Below, piece by piece: positions 32,191 through 44,022 of a stretch of DNA of 64,000 bases (position 1 is the first letter of the stretch; the number at the start of each line of letters is the position of its first letter). The stretch covers positions 22,455 through 86,454 of the forward strand of contig JNDT01002286.1 in the NCBI GenBank assembly GCA_000697055.1. Reading direction: 5' to 3'. The notes under the pieces are model-generated. The model had not been told where the DNA came from. It was given only the letters and a program-made list of their open reading frames with translations, and searched no databases. The DNA comes from Saksenaea vasiformis B4078 (Eukaryota; Mucoromycota; Mucoromycetes; Mucorales; Saksenaeaceae). The position numbers were made by a program, and so were the translations under genes.

Positions 32191-33214
32191 GGTTAGCCAG
32201 CGCATCATCGTATATCGATTTCTGCCAGCCGAAACAAGCATCAACATTCTTTTGAAGACAACTACAATGAGGCTATTATTCCCATAGGACCTAAACGAAT
32301 AAGAGAGATTTGGATCATCGTTGGACATAACTACTGGTTAGTCAAAAGAATTGCAATTTAGTTATTGTAGACCTGTAGCAACCAGAAGACGCATTGCCTT
32401 TGGTACCAGAAAATGCGCGTAATTTAGTTTCAATGTCTATTTACTTTTAGTTTGGTATGGAAAGCATCTATGTCGAGTAAAGGATGATGACAAATAAATG
32501 ACTGCATGTTCCCCCTGAAAGCAATTTGTTTGATTCCACGCCTCGCGGAATGGTAGATAGCTGACAATTTCAACATATTTGGCAGAGGTATCGTTGCAAT
32601 GGGTGGATCGTTGATTCTCATTCTGCGTACCGGTCGAAGACCTTGTGCTTGGCAAATTTGCTATTTCTACTATATGGCGTATAGGATGGAATGATATGAA
32701 ATAAAGTACAGCAATTTATATTTTCCAGTGCTGTGAATGGTATTTGTGGTACATCATCACCACCACAGTGGAGGTTAGCTCCAGCCATAAAAAAAGTCAC
32801 GACCACAGTAGTAAATTTCGTTGCCTCTCATTAAACATATGTCATGGAAGAAGAGTATCTGTCAACGTAGTTTACCTCTGTCGTTTTACATGATCGGCCT
32901 GTTTTGCTTCTTCATACGTATCTTGCCAGTAAGAATTAATAGCGCATTTTGTCAGAAATCAAATTTATACCTTGAAGATTTTGTTTCACAAAGCTTGACA
33001 TATTTGGAACGCCCAAGAACTGCATGTCTGCATGTCACACGCCATCCTTTGCAAAAGTATATTTTCTGCAATGAAGAGTTGCATCCTTTTTAGGAATGGG
33101 TTTGCCCCCGATCAGTTGCTTTATTAGGACATCGGGCTTATTCAGATCTTGCATGTTTATTTGTTATCTTCAGATTTGGGAAGAGTTTGTACCTACAAGA
33201 GTTCGAAATACTGG
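32191..33214. other. Spacer between two repeat copies
   Basis: About 1 kb between two oppositely oriented repeat copies. No gene or clear repeat was recognised. Confidence 0.4.
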
Positions 33215-34005
33215 ATTTTGAATACACATTTGCGTCATCCAACATTGCTTTGCGTTGACACCACCTCAATTCTTCGGTAATGAGCAGTAGGTCTTTGCGC
33301 AAAAAGCGGATACCTTTACTTCTAAATCAAAAGTGTATTGCGCTCGTCCATTGTAATAGGTTCCCCAACGCACCAATCGGAACGCGTAAAGTGACCGTAT
33401 TTGAAGGGACGCATGAATTCTCTTTTTTTCTTTGGCTCTGTTCATTTTACATTCCCGGTATGTACTTTTAATGGGACATGCATCCAGAATCATTCATGCC
33501 TTTTGATGGATTGTTTAGCCTGTATGACCTCTGTCCCGAACCGTCTTGGCTGTAGTGCGTTTATGATCTATCACTTAAGTAAAATGAATGTTGTCGCACT
33601 CAGCGTCACTCATCTTGTACAATAGATCGCTGGACGTTATATCGCTTCAAGTCCTCTGCAGTGCGTTACAATTGGTCACACTTCGTGCCGATATGCTTCC
33701 TTCTCCCACCCCCACCCATCACGGTGCGGGGTGCGGCCTCCATCAAATTGTGGAAATACCCTTCGGGGATTAAGTAAAATAACATCCAAATATTATTCCA
33801 TTTACTAACCATGAGCAAATTTTTATGCTGTCTATATAAATTTCGCGTCCATCGAGGGGCCGCGGTGATGTAAGCAGTGTATTGAATTTGTTGCCAATTT
33901 ATGTATTAACGAACGCATATTTGATTCTTTTCTTAGCGTAAAAGTGGCTCCTCATGGGCGCAAAATTTATATAGATTAGCGTAAAAACTTGTTCAATAAA
34001 CGGTA
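33215..34005 (-). repeat. Dispersed repeat, copy 4 (shared head, tail type A), reverse orientation
   Basis: On the reverse strand it ends, at the head, with ATTAGCGTAAAAACTTGTTC followed by AATAAACGGTA. Towards the tail, GGTTCCCCAACGCACCAATC and AAGTGTATTGCGCTCGTCCA pair with copy 1 (12955-13080). Middle words such as CCTGTATGACCTCTGTCCCG also match the copy at 52440-53231. It forms a large inverted arrangement with copy 3. Confidence 0.7.
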
Positions 34006-34070
34006 TCCGCCTATCCCTATTTAGATGTATAAACATATCAGATATTATTTATGGATGAAGTCCCAAGGAC

Positions 34071-34977
34071 ATGAGCAACTCAAATAAAAATGGTGTGGAC
34101 GCACCAGAGGAAAAGGATGACCGTCAAATCCTGATCCTTCCCAACAAATCTATAACATTGCATAGCATGTCAACTGACAGAGAAGTAGGTGAAATTGCTT
34201 GTGGGTATCTTGCTACGTCAGACCGAAGAAGGTCTATAGAGCGTTTGATGATGATCTTATGTCCTCAAATGCGTTGCAAACTGTTACGACATTTCCATCT
34301 ATGGATCTGACTAATAAGGTCCCCCATGTTAAAGGAAAACCTGGATACATCACACAGGATCAAGTATCGTGCGAGGTGTTGTTTGATAGTTTCAGGTGAA
34401 CAAGTACACCTCCTTTGTGAAATTAACAGTCTGTTGCACCAACATGTGTATCAAAGGGATAAACTTATCAGACAAAGGTAACGGCTGAGAGCTAGGTATT
34501 GTATTGCAAAAAATTAATGTCTGGTTCTTTCTGCATTTGGAGGGAGCTAGTCATATTGCATGTACGGGATTTTATCGATGGACTCTCAGACTTTCTTGGT
34601 TTTTTCACTGAGCAAGCAACTGTGCACATATGTCCGCGTATGGCAAGCAACTTTACGGTTCCTAGGCTACTTTACACTTTTTGACGCACTCGATGATACC
34701 AGTAGAAGACTTGAAAACGTGTTGGTGACTTCGGGAGATTTATTTCGTTTCCATCGACGAATCATACACTGTTTACAGTTTTCAGATTGTGCTGCTTGTG
34801 ATGTTTCACAAATGCACGTAACTTTTGTCAGCGATGCTTGGGATCTTCCACTGCCACCGCTGCCATCAACAATCCACCAGAGGTATGTCTTGTTCCTCAC
34901 GATCCTTGCTCCCTCTACTTTTATATTTACGATACATAAACTTTGTTAGGTTTGTCTGTAAAACAAATGATTTTTGA
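34071..34977 (+). CDS. Candidate multi-exon gene of unknown function (possibly decayed)
   Basis: I do not recognise this protein. Splice-compatible exons can be read: MSNSNKNGVDAPEEKDDRQI to MSTDRE, a donor GTAGGT, then KVYRAFDDDLMSSNALQTVT through VSCEVLFDSF, a donor GTGAAC, and SLLHQHVYQRDKLIRQ ending at the donor GTAACG. The next exon begins either ELVILHVRDFIDGLSDFLGF or, in another frame, QTFLVFSLSKQLCTYVRVWQ. A last long exon has RLENVLVTSGDLFRFHRRII and SDAWDLPLPPLPSTIHQ, with a good donor GTATGT at about 34883; the final exon ends FVCKTNDF at 34977. Frame phases do not reconcile cleanly between about 34500 and 34720, so either an exon is misread or a frameshift marks a pseudogene. The product would be about 210-240 aa, soluble, without a clear domain. 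Confidence 0.4.
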
Positions 34978-37580
34978 GGGCGTGAGGGCCATCTGCAGAA
35001 GCGTCGATTGAGTGGATGATGAGAATCAGACGATAATGTACGTGAGACTTGGTTAAGATAGTCTATTTTATGGGAAGGACGAAGATCTGTGGTATAAAAT
35101 TAACCTCTAATTAACTGAGCTGACGGAGTAATGCTGAACATACATTCTAAAGCTAACGTGTTACAGGGGAATCAGGACACAACGCTTCCACGGTGAACAT
35201 AGCACCCTAATAACTCTAACGTAAGTATTAATATGTTCAGTTTGGCGTAAAAAGCGAACGAAACACCGTCGTGGCTATCAATTTTTAGCCGCAGAAAAGC
35301 ATGAGAAGATAGGTTAAATCAATGAAAGTTATGTGAGACTGCTCCACAGGAAAAAAGTCCTTGATCTTATCGACTACGCCTGCAAATCATCTATTTTTTA
35401 TTTTTATTTTTATTTTTTCCGTGGGTCTTTATTTCCTTTTTCAGGGCATGCTTACGGTGGTTACCTGTGAAGTGCTAATGTTCCGAAGTTAGTTATAGAC
35501 ACTCAATGCCTTTTCTTATCTACTTAAGCTGTCGCGTTATGTCAGGAGTAAGGGTTATTTAGGAGACTTCTTTTAAATCAGCCTGCAAATTCTCTAAACC
35601 TACTTAAGCAAACGTAACAGTCGCCTAGTATATTTTCTGAGTTATTGGTCAGAATATCAGTAGTGGCATCATGCATTGTTGAATTTCATAGAAATTATTA
35701 CGCGCCATTTATTGACCGTATGTTTGAGAGTGAACTACTAAGCAGTAACATCATTATCCCAAAGAAGGTATTTCTTGCCTTACAGCTGGTAATATTTTAG
35801 CGACCATTCAACTAAAAACTACAAGTATATTTTCCCTGCAGTGATACCACAACCGCATGAGTTCCTGAAACTTGTAAAAGACAGTAGTACTTATCGGCGG
35901 TGTTGTGCTATTGAGACGATGTACTTCAGCTGAATAATGACTAATTATATGTACTATAGATACCTGTTTAATGGCATATTTTTGCAGGAAAGGCCCTTTT
36001 TCCCCAGGAGAATGCAATGTTCAACCGCAAATTAAGCTATTTAGTTAAATGGAGACGGATAAAAATTGTTCAGGATGAATCAATTGAAACTCATGGATAT
36101 GTTCTTGGGAGGGGCTTCTTCTATTTCGGTGCTTCCTATAAGCAAGTTCATGCTTGTAAATAGATGACCTACATTGATAATAGCGAATGTGTGCTGCGAT
36201 AATGGGATCCCTTATCGAATACTGAGCAAGCGCAAAGAGATGTGCTATTTATGATGGATAATTTTTACTCTCGATACATTACGCCCAAGCTGTTAAACTT
36301 TCTTTTTTGACAGTAGCAGTTATATTATGGCGTCAAATATGAAATAAATTGTTTGTACTTTAAATAGATGTTGTTATTACTATTTCAAAAACCTCACATA
36401 TATTGCATACGCGACTTTTTTTTCTGGATGCATATCTCCTTCTGACAAGGCGCTCATATATACTTCGTCATCCGAAAGATATTTGCAGATCAATATCTGA
36501 TTCATTGATCAGCATTTAGCGAGTGTCTGTGGTGAGATGTTAAATCAAACACCATGCTTTCAAATAAATAGCATAAGCACTTGGAATTGATTTCTGTTGA
36601 TGATGTCTATATTTACAAACAAAATTGAATAGATAATATGCATTGTATTCAGAAGGAGGTACGCTAATAAGAAAACGTCAGCAGTAGAAGGCAGGTTTTT
36701 CTTTTACGAAAGGAAGGTGACCAGAGCGAAGTTGTTCACGATAATCGTAGAGCAAAGTACGCGACGGATCTAACGCGGCAAAAATTAGACCATTTTGCTT
36801 TGCCAGTATGTGAGGCGATTCCATTTTGGGATGATGCAAAGACATTTTTGTGTTGTTATTGCTTTCCCTGCACAGTAGAAGGTGGGATATATTTACAAGA
36901 TTGTTTTACTATATTTATTATTTAAGAAATGAAGAGAATCTTGTACCAGAGCAAAATAGTTATGTAAGGGTCGAAATTTTTGTCCTGCGTAAATTTTGCG
37001 CCGATCATTGTGAGAGTGGATATGGTATGAAAATGTAGCATGAACGTGCGTTATAAGTATATCTGTGTGCTTGTAAGCAGCTTCTTAGGCCACGCATTAC
37101 TTTCTGTTCCGGGTTCTATAAACTGTGCAGAAAGTTACCTGCTGTGGCGCGCAGGTTAGTTTGTGAAAGCTGGCTAAGCAACTATTTGAGGTACTTATTA
37201 AGCAGGTCGTTATGCCAAGAGGAAACAACAAATGATTCCAAGTGGAGGAAAGGATAATAAGGGACTCAGGATTTCACAGGGTCCAAGGGAAAGACAACGT
37301 TAAGATAAAAGTCCAGATCTAGCATACCATCAAATAATGCAGGTGTCCCTTTTCTTTTCTTTTTTTTTTACAAGGAACTTTTTTTTTAGCCACCAGACTT
37401 ATTGCTCCATGATCGTTGGGCTAACAATTTTGTGGATATCGGGGTGAATTGAATTGAATATGTATACGTTACGTCTTTGTTTGTTCTGAAGACGCTTGTG
37501 ACAAACGGACAGTGATATGCTGGCGTTCTGTGTAATCAAAGCTGATAGCAGGCAATTGCTTTGATACGGTTTACGGAGGG
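34978..37580. other. AT-rich gene-poor stretch
   Basis: About 2.6 kb with no supported gene. It has a (T)n A simple-sequence run at about 35392-35420 and T-rich runs near 37350-37390. No copy of the dispersed repeat was noticed. Confidence 0.45.
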
Positions 37581-37749
37581 ATGCAGGAGCGGTACATTGT
37601 ACATATACGGAGATTTTATTCTATTTTGCCCGTACAACCGCCACATAACCTCCCCACTTTATGTACATCGCTTAGAGTCTATTTCACTGTAAAAAATGAT
37701 GGCAAAGGAAAAACTCACGCGCACTGCTCCTACCTTCCATCCCTATCTT

Positions 37750-37959
37750 TCATAGACATCTACTTCTTTCTTTCACACTTTTTCTCCCTTTCACTTTCAC
37801 TTTTCTTCCTCTCTCTTTTTCCTCTTTTCTCTCTTTTTCCCTCTTTTTCCCTCTTTTCTCTCTTTTCTCTCTTTTCTCTCTTTTCTCTCTTTTCTCTCTT
37901 TTCTCTCTTTCTTTTCTCTCTTTCTCTCCTATATCGCCCTCTCTCTCTCGCGTCCATTC

Positions 37960-38003
<44 letters not shown>

Positions 38004-38036
38004 GTCTCTCTCTGTCTCTCTCTGTCTCTCTCTCTG
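37750..38036 (+). repeat. Pyrimidine (CT-rich) tract with ordered sub-periods
   Basis: Nearly pure C/T on this strand for about 290 nt. It contains CTCTTTT-type repeats (about 37838-37915), then (TC)n (about 37963-37993), then TCTCTCTG units (about 37986-38036). It ends about 195 nt upstream of the bHLH start codon, so it lies in that gene's promoter or leader. Mirror symmetry in such tracts can favour triplex or other non-B DNA. Confidence 0.85.
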
Positions 38037-38230
38037 TGATTGTTCAGACTCCCCCCTTTTTCTTCTCTCCTGTCCTTCTCTGATCTTTTACATTTATCAC
38101 GCGTGTTCAACCTTTCCTTATCTTAAAACATATACCTCACTTCTCCGCTTGGCGTCATAATTTAGCACAAAGTCAAATTTTCCCTTCCGTATATTAAAGT
38201 AGCTTTAACACCTATCTCACCCAATCAAAC

Positions 38231-39518
38231 ATGACGGACAACAGCAAATATCTGTTGTCTACAGAGTACATGAATAATTACACGATACCCCAATACTCCA
38301 CAAAGATTGATCTGTCGGAGCATCCAATGTCGTATCAAGGTAAAGGGTTATTACTTTTGTAGCATCTTCCTTTTGTTCTTACTCTATCTTCTGACAGCTG
38401 CTACGTTTGGTTACGTTTCAACAACGGCTGGTAATTCCGTGCCGACTATGGGGCTATGTACGCCCACATCGACCACACATCCTCAACTTATTACGACAAT
38501 GGATCACCTGCTTCCTGAAACGGTAGCAAATGCACGACAGTCATCCATCTCCAGCAGCAGCACCACTAATAGCAACTCACGACAACAGCAAGCAAGTCCT
38601 GACACGCCCATATCATCTTTAACTTCTTGCTGCACGTCTCCTGCGCCTATTGCCTTGCTTAGCACCACCAATGCTACAACACCACTTCTTGGACAGTTCT
38701 TACCATGTTCCCCCACCTCTCCGAATGCTTCGCCTTCGCCTTTAATTCAGACGCAATCTTCTACGTTGACCGAAACGTTAGCCAGGGCCTCATCGCTTCC
38801 GGAAGCATTTTATCCCGAATTTCTGCAGTATTCTAAAGAGACGTATGAGCAATCAACTGGTCCTAATAGGAAAAAACGTCGTTGTAACCCCTCTTCGTCC
38901 TCTTCCTCTTCTCCCTGTACTTCTTCATCACATTTTAGCCCCACAAAAGTTGCAGTTCCGACCACTGCCCCGAAAATGGAGATTCAAGAGGATACACAAA
39001 AGGAAGAACGAAAGGATACATTGAATGGATGGGATAATTCCCAGCAGAGCAAGTAAGAAGACGATTTCCTTCCCCTTTTTCCTGGTTGTTTATTCACGAA
39101 TGACTCTAGTACAACGCCTTCCAACTCCGAGCTGCGTAGACAAATTCATATTCAATCGGAACAAAAACGACGAGCTCAGATCAAAGACGGTTTTGAAGAT
39201 CTAAGAAACGAGCTACCCGCTTGCTTAAATAAGAAGATGAGTAAAGTAGCTCTTTTGCATCGCAGTAAGTCCTAGAAACGTGCTAGTAATGTCCGTATCT
39301 TATCCGTACAATAGCTGTGCAGCATATACAACATCTTAAAAATACACAAGATATAATCATGGCAAACCTGGAAAAGTTGATGACCGAAAATGAGCAACTA
39401 CGAAGGTAAGCCGTGCCTCAATATAAACTTATGTGCTTAGCATTGCTGCTTCAGATTCCAGGAAAGTGTTCTTCAAAAACAAGCATTGGAGAAAATGTGC
39501 CAGATCAACACATTGTGA
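38231..39518 (+). CDS. Basic helix-loop-helix transcription factor
   Basis: A nuclear E-box-binding factor. Exon 1 reads MTDNSKYLLSTEYMNNYTIP to MSYQ and splices to AATFGYVSTTAGNSVPTMGL. A long Ser/Thr/Pro/Gln-rich region with poly-Ser follows, including a basic cluster NRKKRRCNP. The bHLH domain spans two exons: ELRRQIHIQSEQKRRAQIKD, GFEDLRNELPACLNKKMSKV and ALLHR joining TVQHIQHLKNTQDIIMANLE. The H-x3-E-x3-R pattern of E-box binders is present (H-I-Q-S-E-Q-K-R-R). The helix runs on as a leucine-zipper-like coil (MTENEQLRRFQESVLQKQAL) before the stop at 39518. Total about 360 aa. It is of the bHLH-Zip class, broadly Mlx/Ino-like, but I cannot assign an orthologue. Confidence 0.85.
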
Positions 39519-40306
39519 ATAGTTTTCCATATGGTTTAGTGTTTTCTTTATGTACTCAGATTGTCCTTGCTACTCTTTATGTAAATCCCTTGCGAGACAC
39601 AATCTTCTCCCTTTCTCCACTAATAGGCGTTGCATACTTTCTTTCACTTTGTATATGCGTATCATATATGCCCTTCCTTACTTCAATTAAAGCGAATCCA
39701 TCTAGGACTTGTCTTAAACATTCAAAGAGTTCGCTTACAACACCGAAAAGGATAACCATTACATCACTATTTTGTCTTGTCTTCTCTTTTATACACGTGT
39801 TTTAACTATATTCCTCATAGCTCACCCTGCATTTGAACCCCTGTCTCCAAAATCCATCTTTAATATTAATTAGCGTAGTTTTGACGAAGGCTGCAAAGAA
39901 AAAATAAACGAAAACTTCGCTTGTGAAAAGAGCATTGTCGAATTCGTGCCACTCTCTGGACACATGATGAACATTCACCCGCAGTTTGGGACTTTCTAGG
40001 CTTGACTTATTGGTAGATGCGACTGCACAGGCTTCCCCCCTCGTGACCTAGCTTTCTGTCTTCAGTATACACGTGGAGCGGGTTCCGACGGTTGCCAGAG
40101 CTATATAATATGGTGTCACAACTTAACTTCGCAACTGATACGCTGCACATGCTACAGAAGCATCAGTAATACGATATGAAATGCATTATCGCAAAAACTC
40201 CGTTCTGGACAGATTTAGTAAATGCTTGAAGACATGATGTATTTCTTGTCATTTGTAATGAAAATCACTCTATACATGCGCCATCACCCAACTTTTCCCG
40301 GTACTT
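39519..40306. other. Tail-to-tail spacer between the bHLH gene and SNU114
   Basis: About 0.8 kb. An open frame of 130 codons (39413-39805) overlaps the last bHLH exon and is not supported. Nothing else recognised. Confidence 0.5.
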
Positions 40307-43300
40307 TTATTTTTGCTCTGAACCGTATACGCCTCCCAAAACATCGCTTTGGGCCAATGCCAACAGCATAGGATCATCGAAATACTTGTTGATGCTGACA
40401 TCCTCCGACAAACCCTAATTATTATTTTTTCAAAATTGTTAGCGCATTTCTTGTTACTTCTGAAAGTACTTTACCTTTCTTCTTCTTGTCTTCACCATAA
40501 AGTCTCTGGCTAGATGTTGTCCTGGACTGGGTTCAAGTGGTCTCAAAACAATGCTTGCATCGAGCGGATCTCCAGGTACAATCTGCCAGTGATCAAATAT
40601 CTGTTGACAGAATGCCTGTCCTTGCGTGTGTGTTCGTAGATCGGTCTCAAAACCACAGGAATCAATGACCGGAATGTACGCCTTTACTGTGTACAAGGGC
40701 GATCCAGGCTTTGGGATATCCTGTGTAACATGGCCTCTGCAGAGTATAATTTAGCAGTCTCCTGAATTCGCATAGATATTACCTTCGCCGTTGCAACACT
40801 GCATATACCGCAGATACACAATCTGCTGGTGCCTGGATTTCAACATAGTAGACTGGTTCCATTAACCGAGGTGTGGCCTAAATACAGGTTAAACATGTAC
40901 TTTGCTGGGGTGAATACTTACAGTTAAGAACGATGAATAGCACACGCGGCGTGCGGTAGGAATAATCTGACCTCCTCCTCTATAGATCGGTTCATTTGCT
41001 AAAACAGCGTCCAAAATTTTGAAGTTGACGTTTCGGATGGCTTACGCGATATCATTAGCACTGTTCATATATCTAGGCATTTACTCACGTTCGTCACACA
41101 ATGGTCCTTCTCGAGTTCCCCATTGGAATCCCTGTCGAATAGAGTCTTTGACAGAATATAGCAGCTTTTTGTCTACTTCGGAAGGTAGTGTATCATCGAC
41201 AAGAACATTCGGGCCCATATCATCTGGTCCAAATGCCCATATTGATCGCGCTGCGAGAACATCCCAATTATACTTCTTTTCCATATAAGTTCCTAGATCC
41301 TTTGCAGACCAGCGAATGTTGACTTCGCCATTTTCGATATCCTCCGCTAGACCCTTTTCAAGGGGCTCGGCGATAAATGTCAGTTTGTTCCTGGAGGAGT
41401 CGGTTAGGCATTCCTTCTAACCCCCCTTTTGACAACTCACTTTTTGTTAGGTGTCTCCGCGAAGCATTTAAGAGCAGACGTTTCAACGACTGTCTCGCAG
41501 AATCGAACAACCGGATCAGCAACCTTGAGCTCAATTTCGGCATACATGCGACGTAGGTCATGTAACACGCAATCTAAATACAATTCGCCTGTACCCAGCA
41601 AGATATGCTCTCCTGATTCCTCGACCTAAGCAATGTAAGAATCATATCTATAGATAGTGCCAAGTCGTACCTTCGTTGTGACAATTGGATAGCTCTTATT
41701 AATTTTTCGCAAGCCATCCAACATCTTCGGCAGCTCGGAGGGATTAACAGGTTCGATGGCGACCTTTAACGTAGCTGCAGTTGGGAAACGAAGTGGGCGG
41801 AAAATGTATGCGTCTTCATGCCACTTTTGTTGAGTGATCGTAGCGGTCTTGATAATGGAGCTATCAACTCCACCAAGCAATACCCATCCACCAGCAGGGA
41901 CACCGTCAACTTCCATACGATATCTAGATTCATGGTTTACTCAAAGACATATTCATCCCTGCAGCATACTGACCTTGACTCATAAATCCACACATTTGAC
42001 ACTTTTTGCATGGTCATATCTTCTTCATCTTCGATTGAATATCCTTCACCCAACACACGTACCACCTGTCCTGATTTAACACTTCCACTGAGGACTCTTC
42101 CAAACGCGTCAAAAGACGTAGCTTCATCGTTATTGTAGAGTTTGGTAATGTGGATCATCAATGGACCATCGGGATCACATTCACGCATGGCCTGTGCTAC
42201 TTCAGTATCGAGTGGGCCTGAGTAAATATGTTCAATCTTATGTGCTGCATTGGCGGCCGGGGATGGAATATGTTTGACGATCATGTCAACAAAGCTACCG
42301 GGAGGTCCGAAAAATTGCGAGAGAACGATACGAAGCAAAGGTTTCACATTCAAACCAAAATCTTTCTCCTTCAGATAGATACCCAAGGACCGCAGGGTTT
42401 TCTTCAGTTCTTTGCTATCTTCTCCAATAACCTGCAGATACAGCGTAAGTAAATAATACCGCGTGCTGTGTATCTAGGTACCTGAGAATATAGCTTGTAC
42501 AAAGGTTCAAGAATGAAGTGAACGAATGTACGCTTGCTGTCAGAACCTAGAGCCTTGCGATGGAAAGATCCTTTGGCGGGATTAAAATAAATATCACCCC
42601 AGAGCCTCTTTGCGAAATCATTAGCGTTAAACTCTTCCTCTATCATGCAATATCAGTATTATTTTTCTCTCTCTATGATCTCTACTAACCATATGCATCG
42701 GAATAGTATTGAGCAAACGACTTCAAACTGAAACACCAGCCTGTCTGAGTTGAAGCAAAGCAGACATTGCCCAATTCAGGCGATAGTCTGATATTCTCAC
42801 CGCCAGGCGTGGCTCTGAAAAACGAGAATGAGCTTAACGTACGCAAAATTAATAGGTTCGTTACCTGATGACAGAGTTCACCTCTTCTATGGTATGGCGT
42901 AACTTAAAGTAGGCATCCGTGGGAGGCAGCTTCAACTCAAGCATCAAGCGATCGACTTTGTTCACCACCAAGGTCATGGCAATCTTCTCGCGAATACAGT
43001 GCTTGATTACTTGTTCTGTGTTCACCATAACCTTTACGAACATAGCATCTCAGTAATTATATCCAAATGTTCAGGACACTTACTCCTTCAACGACATCCA
43101 CAATGATAACAGCACCATCAGCCAAGCGTGTAGCTGCAACAACTTCGTCGATGAAGTTGGTGTGACCTACATGCCAGTTTCGTCATTTACTTTGTAATCC
43201 ATCACAAACTTCCGTACCTGGAGTGTCAAGCACATTAAGCAGGTATGACTTCTCGTTGATGTCCTGCATGACAAGAGTCATGGGCATGCTCTTGATACTC

Positions 43301-44022
43301 ACACCACGTTCTCTTTCCAAAGTGTGTGTATCTGTATACCGCTCCTAAACATACGTACGATCACCATATTAACAACAACATATCTCACTTCGGAGCAACG
43401 TACAGGCTGATCCACGTTGATCGGTACATCGTGAGTCTCAGACACGAGCATGTCTATGAATGATGTCTTTCCGTGGTGGAGATGACCGATAACGGCAATA
43501 TTACGCACGAGATCTGGGAAATTCATCATGTCCATCATAAACCTGAAAAACATGTCTCCGTTAGACGTGCTAAACAATACTCGCAGGCTACATACTCTTT
43601 GTTGAAACGCGTTTCAGGTAAGTCTTTCTCACTGACATGGAACTTCTTCACTTTGATTGGAGCAATGATAGGTTCTGACAGAGGTTGCGTGTCCTCCTCC
43701 TGAACCAGTGTTTCCACGTCGGCACCATATACCTCTTCAGCTGTTGGGTAATATTTTTTGTCTTCATGGAGTACTATCTGATTTGCCGGAATATCTGACA
43801 GATTTGCTTAATTTCACGCGCTCTTCGTCGATGGCACTACCTACCATCTATGTGCATCAGCGCTGTCTCATCCGCAGGTTGTTCTTCCGCTGCCATTTCT
43901 TCGTCCGAAGGCTCCAAACGCTGTGGCATGTGATCTTCTTCTTCTAACTCGAGATCCTCATCTTCTTCCTCAAGATCAGGTCCCAAGTAATTGCCGAATT
44001 CGTCATACAAAGAATCGTCCAT
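40307..44022 (-). CDS. SNU114: SNU114/EFTUD2, U5 snRNP GTPase
   Basis: Snu114 is the EF-2-like GTPase of the U5 snRNP that controls spliceosome activation and disassembly with Brr2 and Prp8. The protein (about 970-980 aa, usual size) begins [20 protein letters not shown], the diagnostic N-terminus, followed by an acidic region. The G domain shows the P-loop [11 protein letters not shown], the G2 region [14 protein letters not shown]3 DTPGHTNF and G4 NKVDR. Domain II includes [20 protein letters not shown] and [14 protein letters not shown]. Domains III-V follow: [60 protein letters not shown] and [19 protein letters not shown]. The end reads [18 protein letters not shown]. About a dozen short introns. 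The start at 44022 is set by the conserved DEFGNY motif; an upstream Met at 44064 is in frame but unneeded. Confidence 0.95.

Noticed and set aside
37581..38110. Long frames through the CT tract (Ser/Leu/Phe-rich on plus, Arg/Glu/Lys-rich on minus)
   Set aside because: They are products of simple-sequence DNA, which lacks stops in these frames.
39413..39805. 130-codon frame overlapping the last bHLH exon
   Set aside because: The same bases are needed for the final bHLH exon in another frame (FQESVLQKQALEKMCQINTL then stop), which continues the coiled coil.
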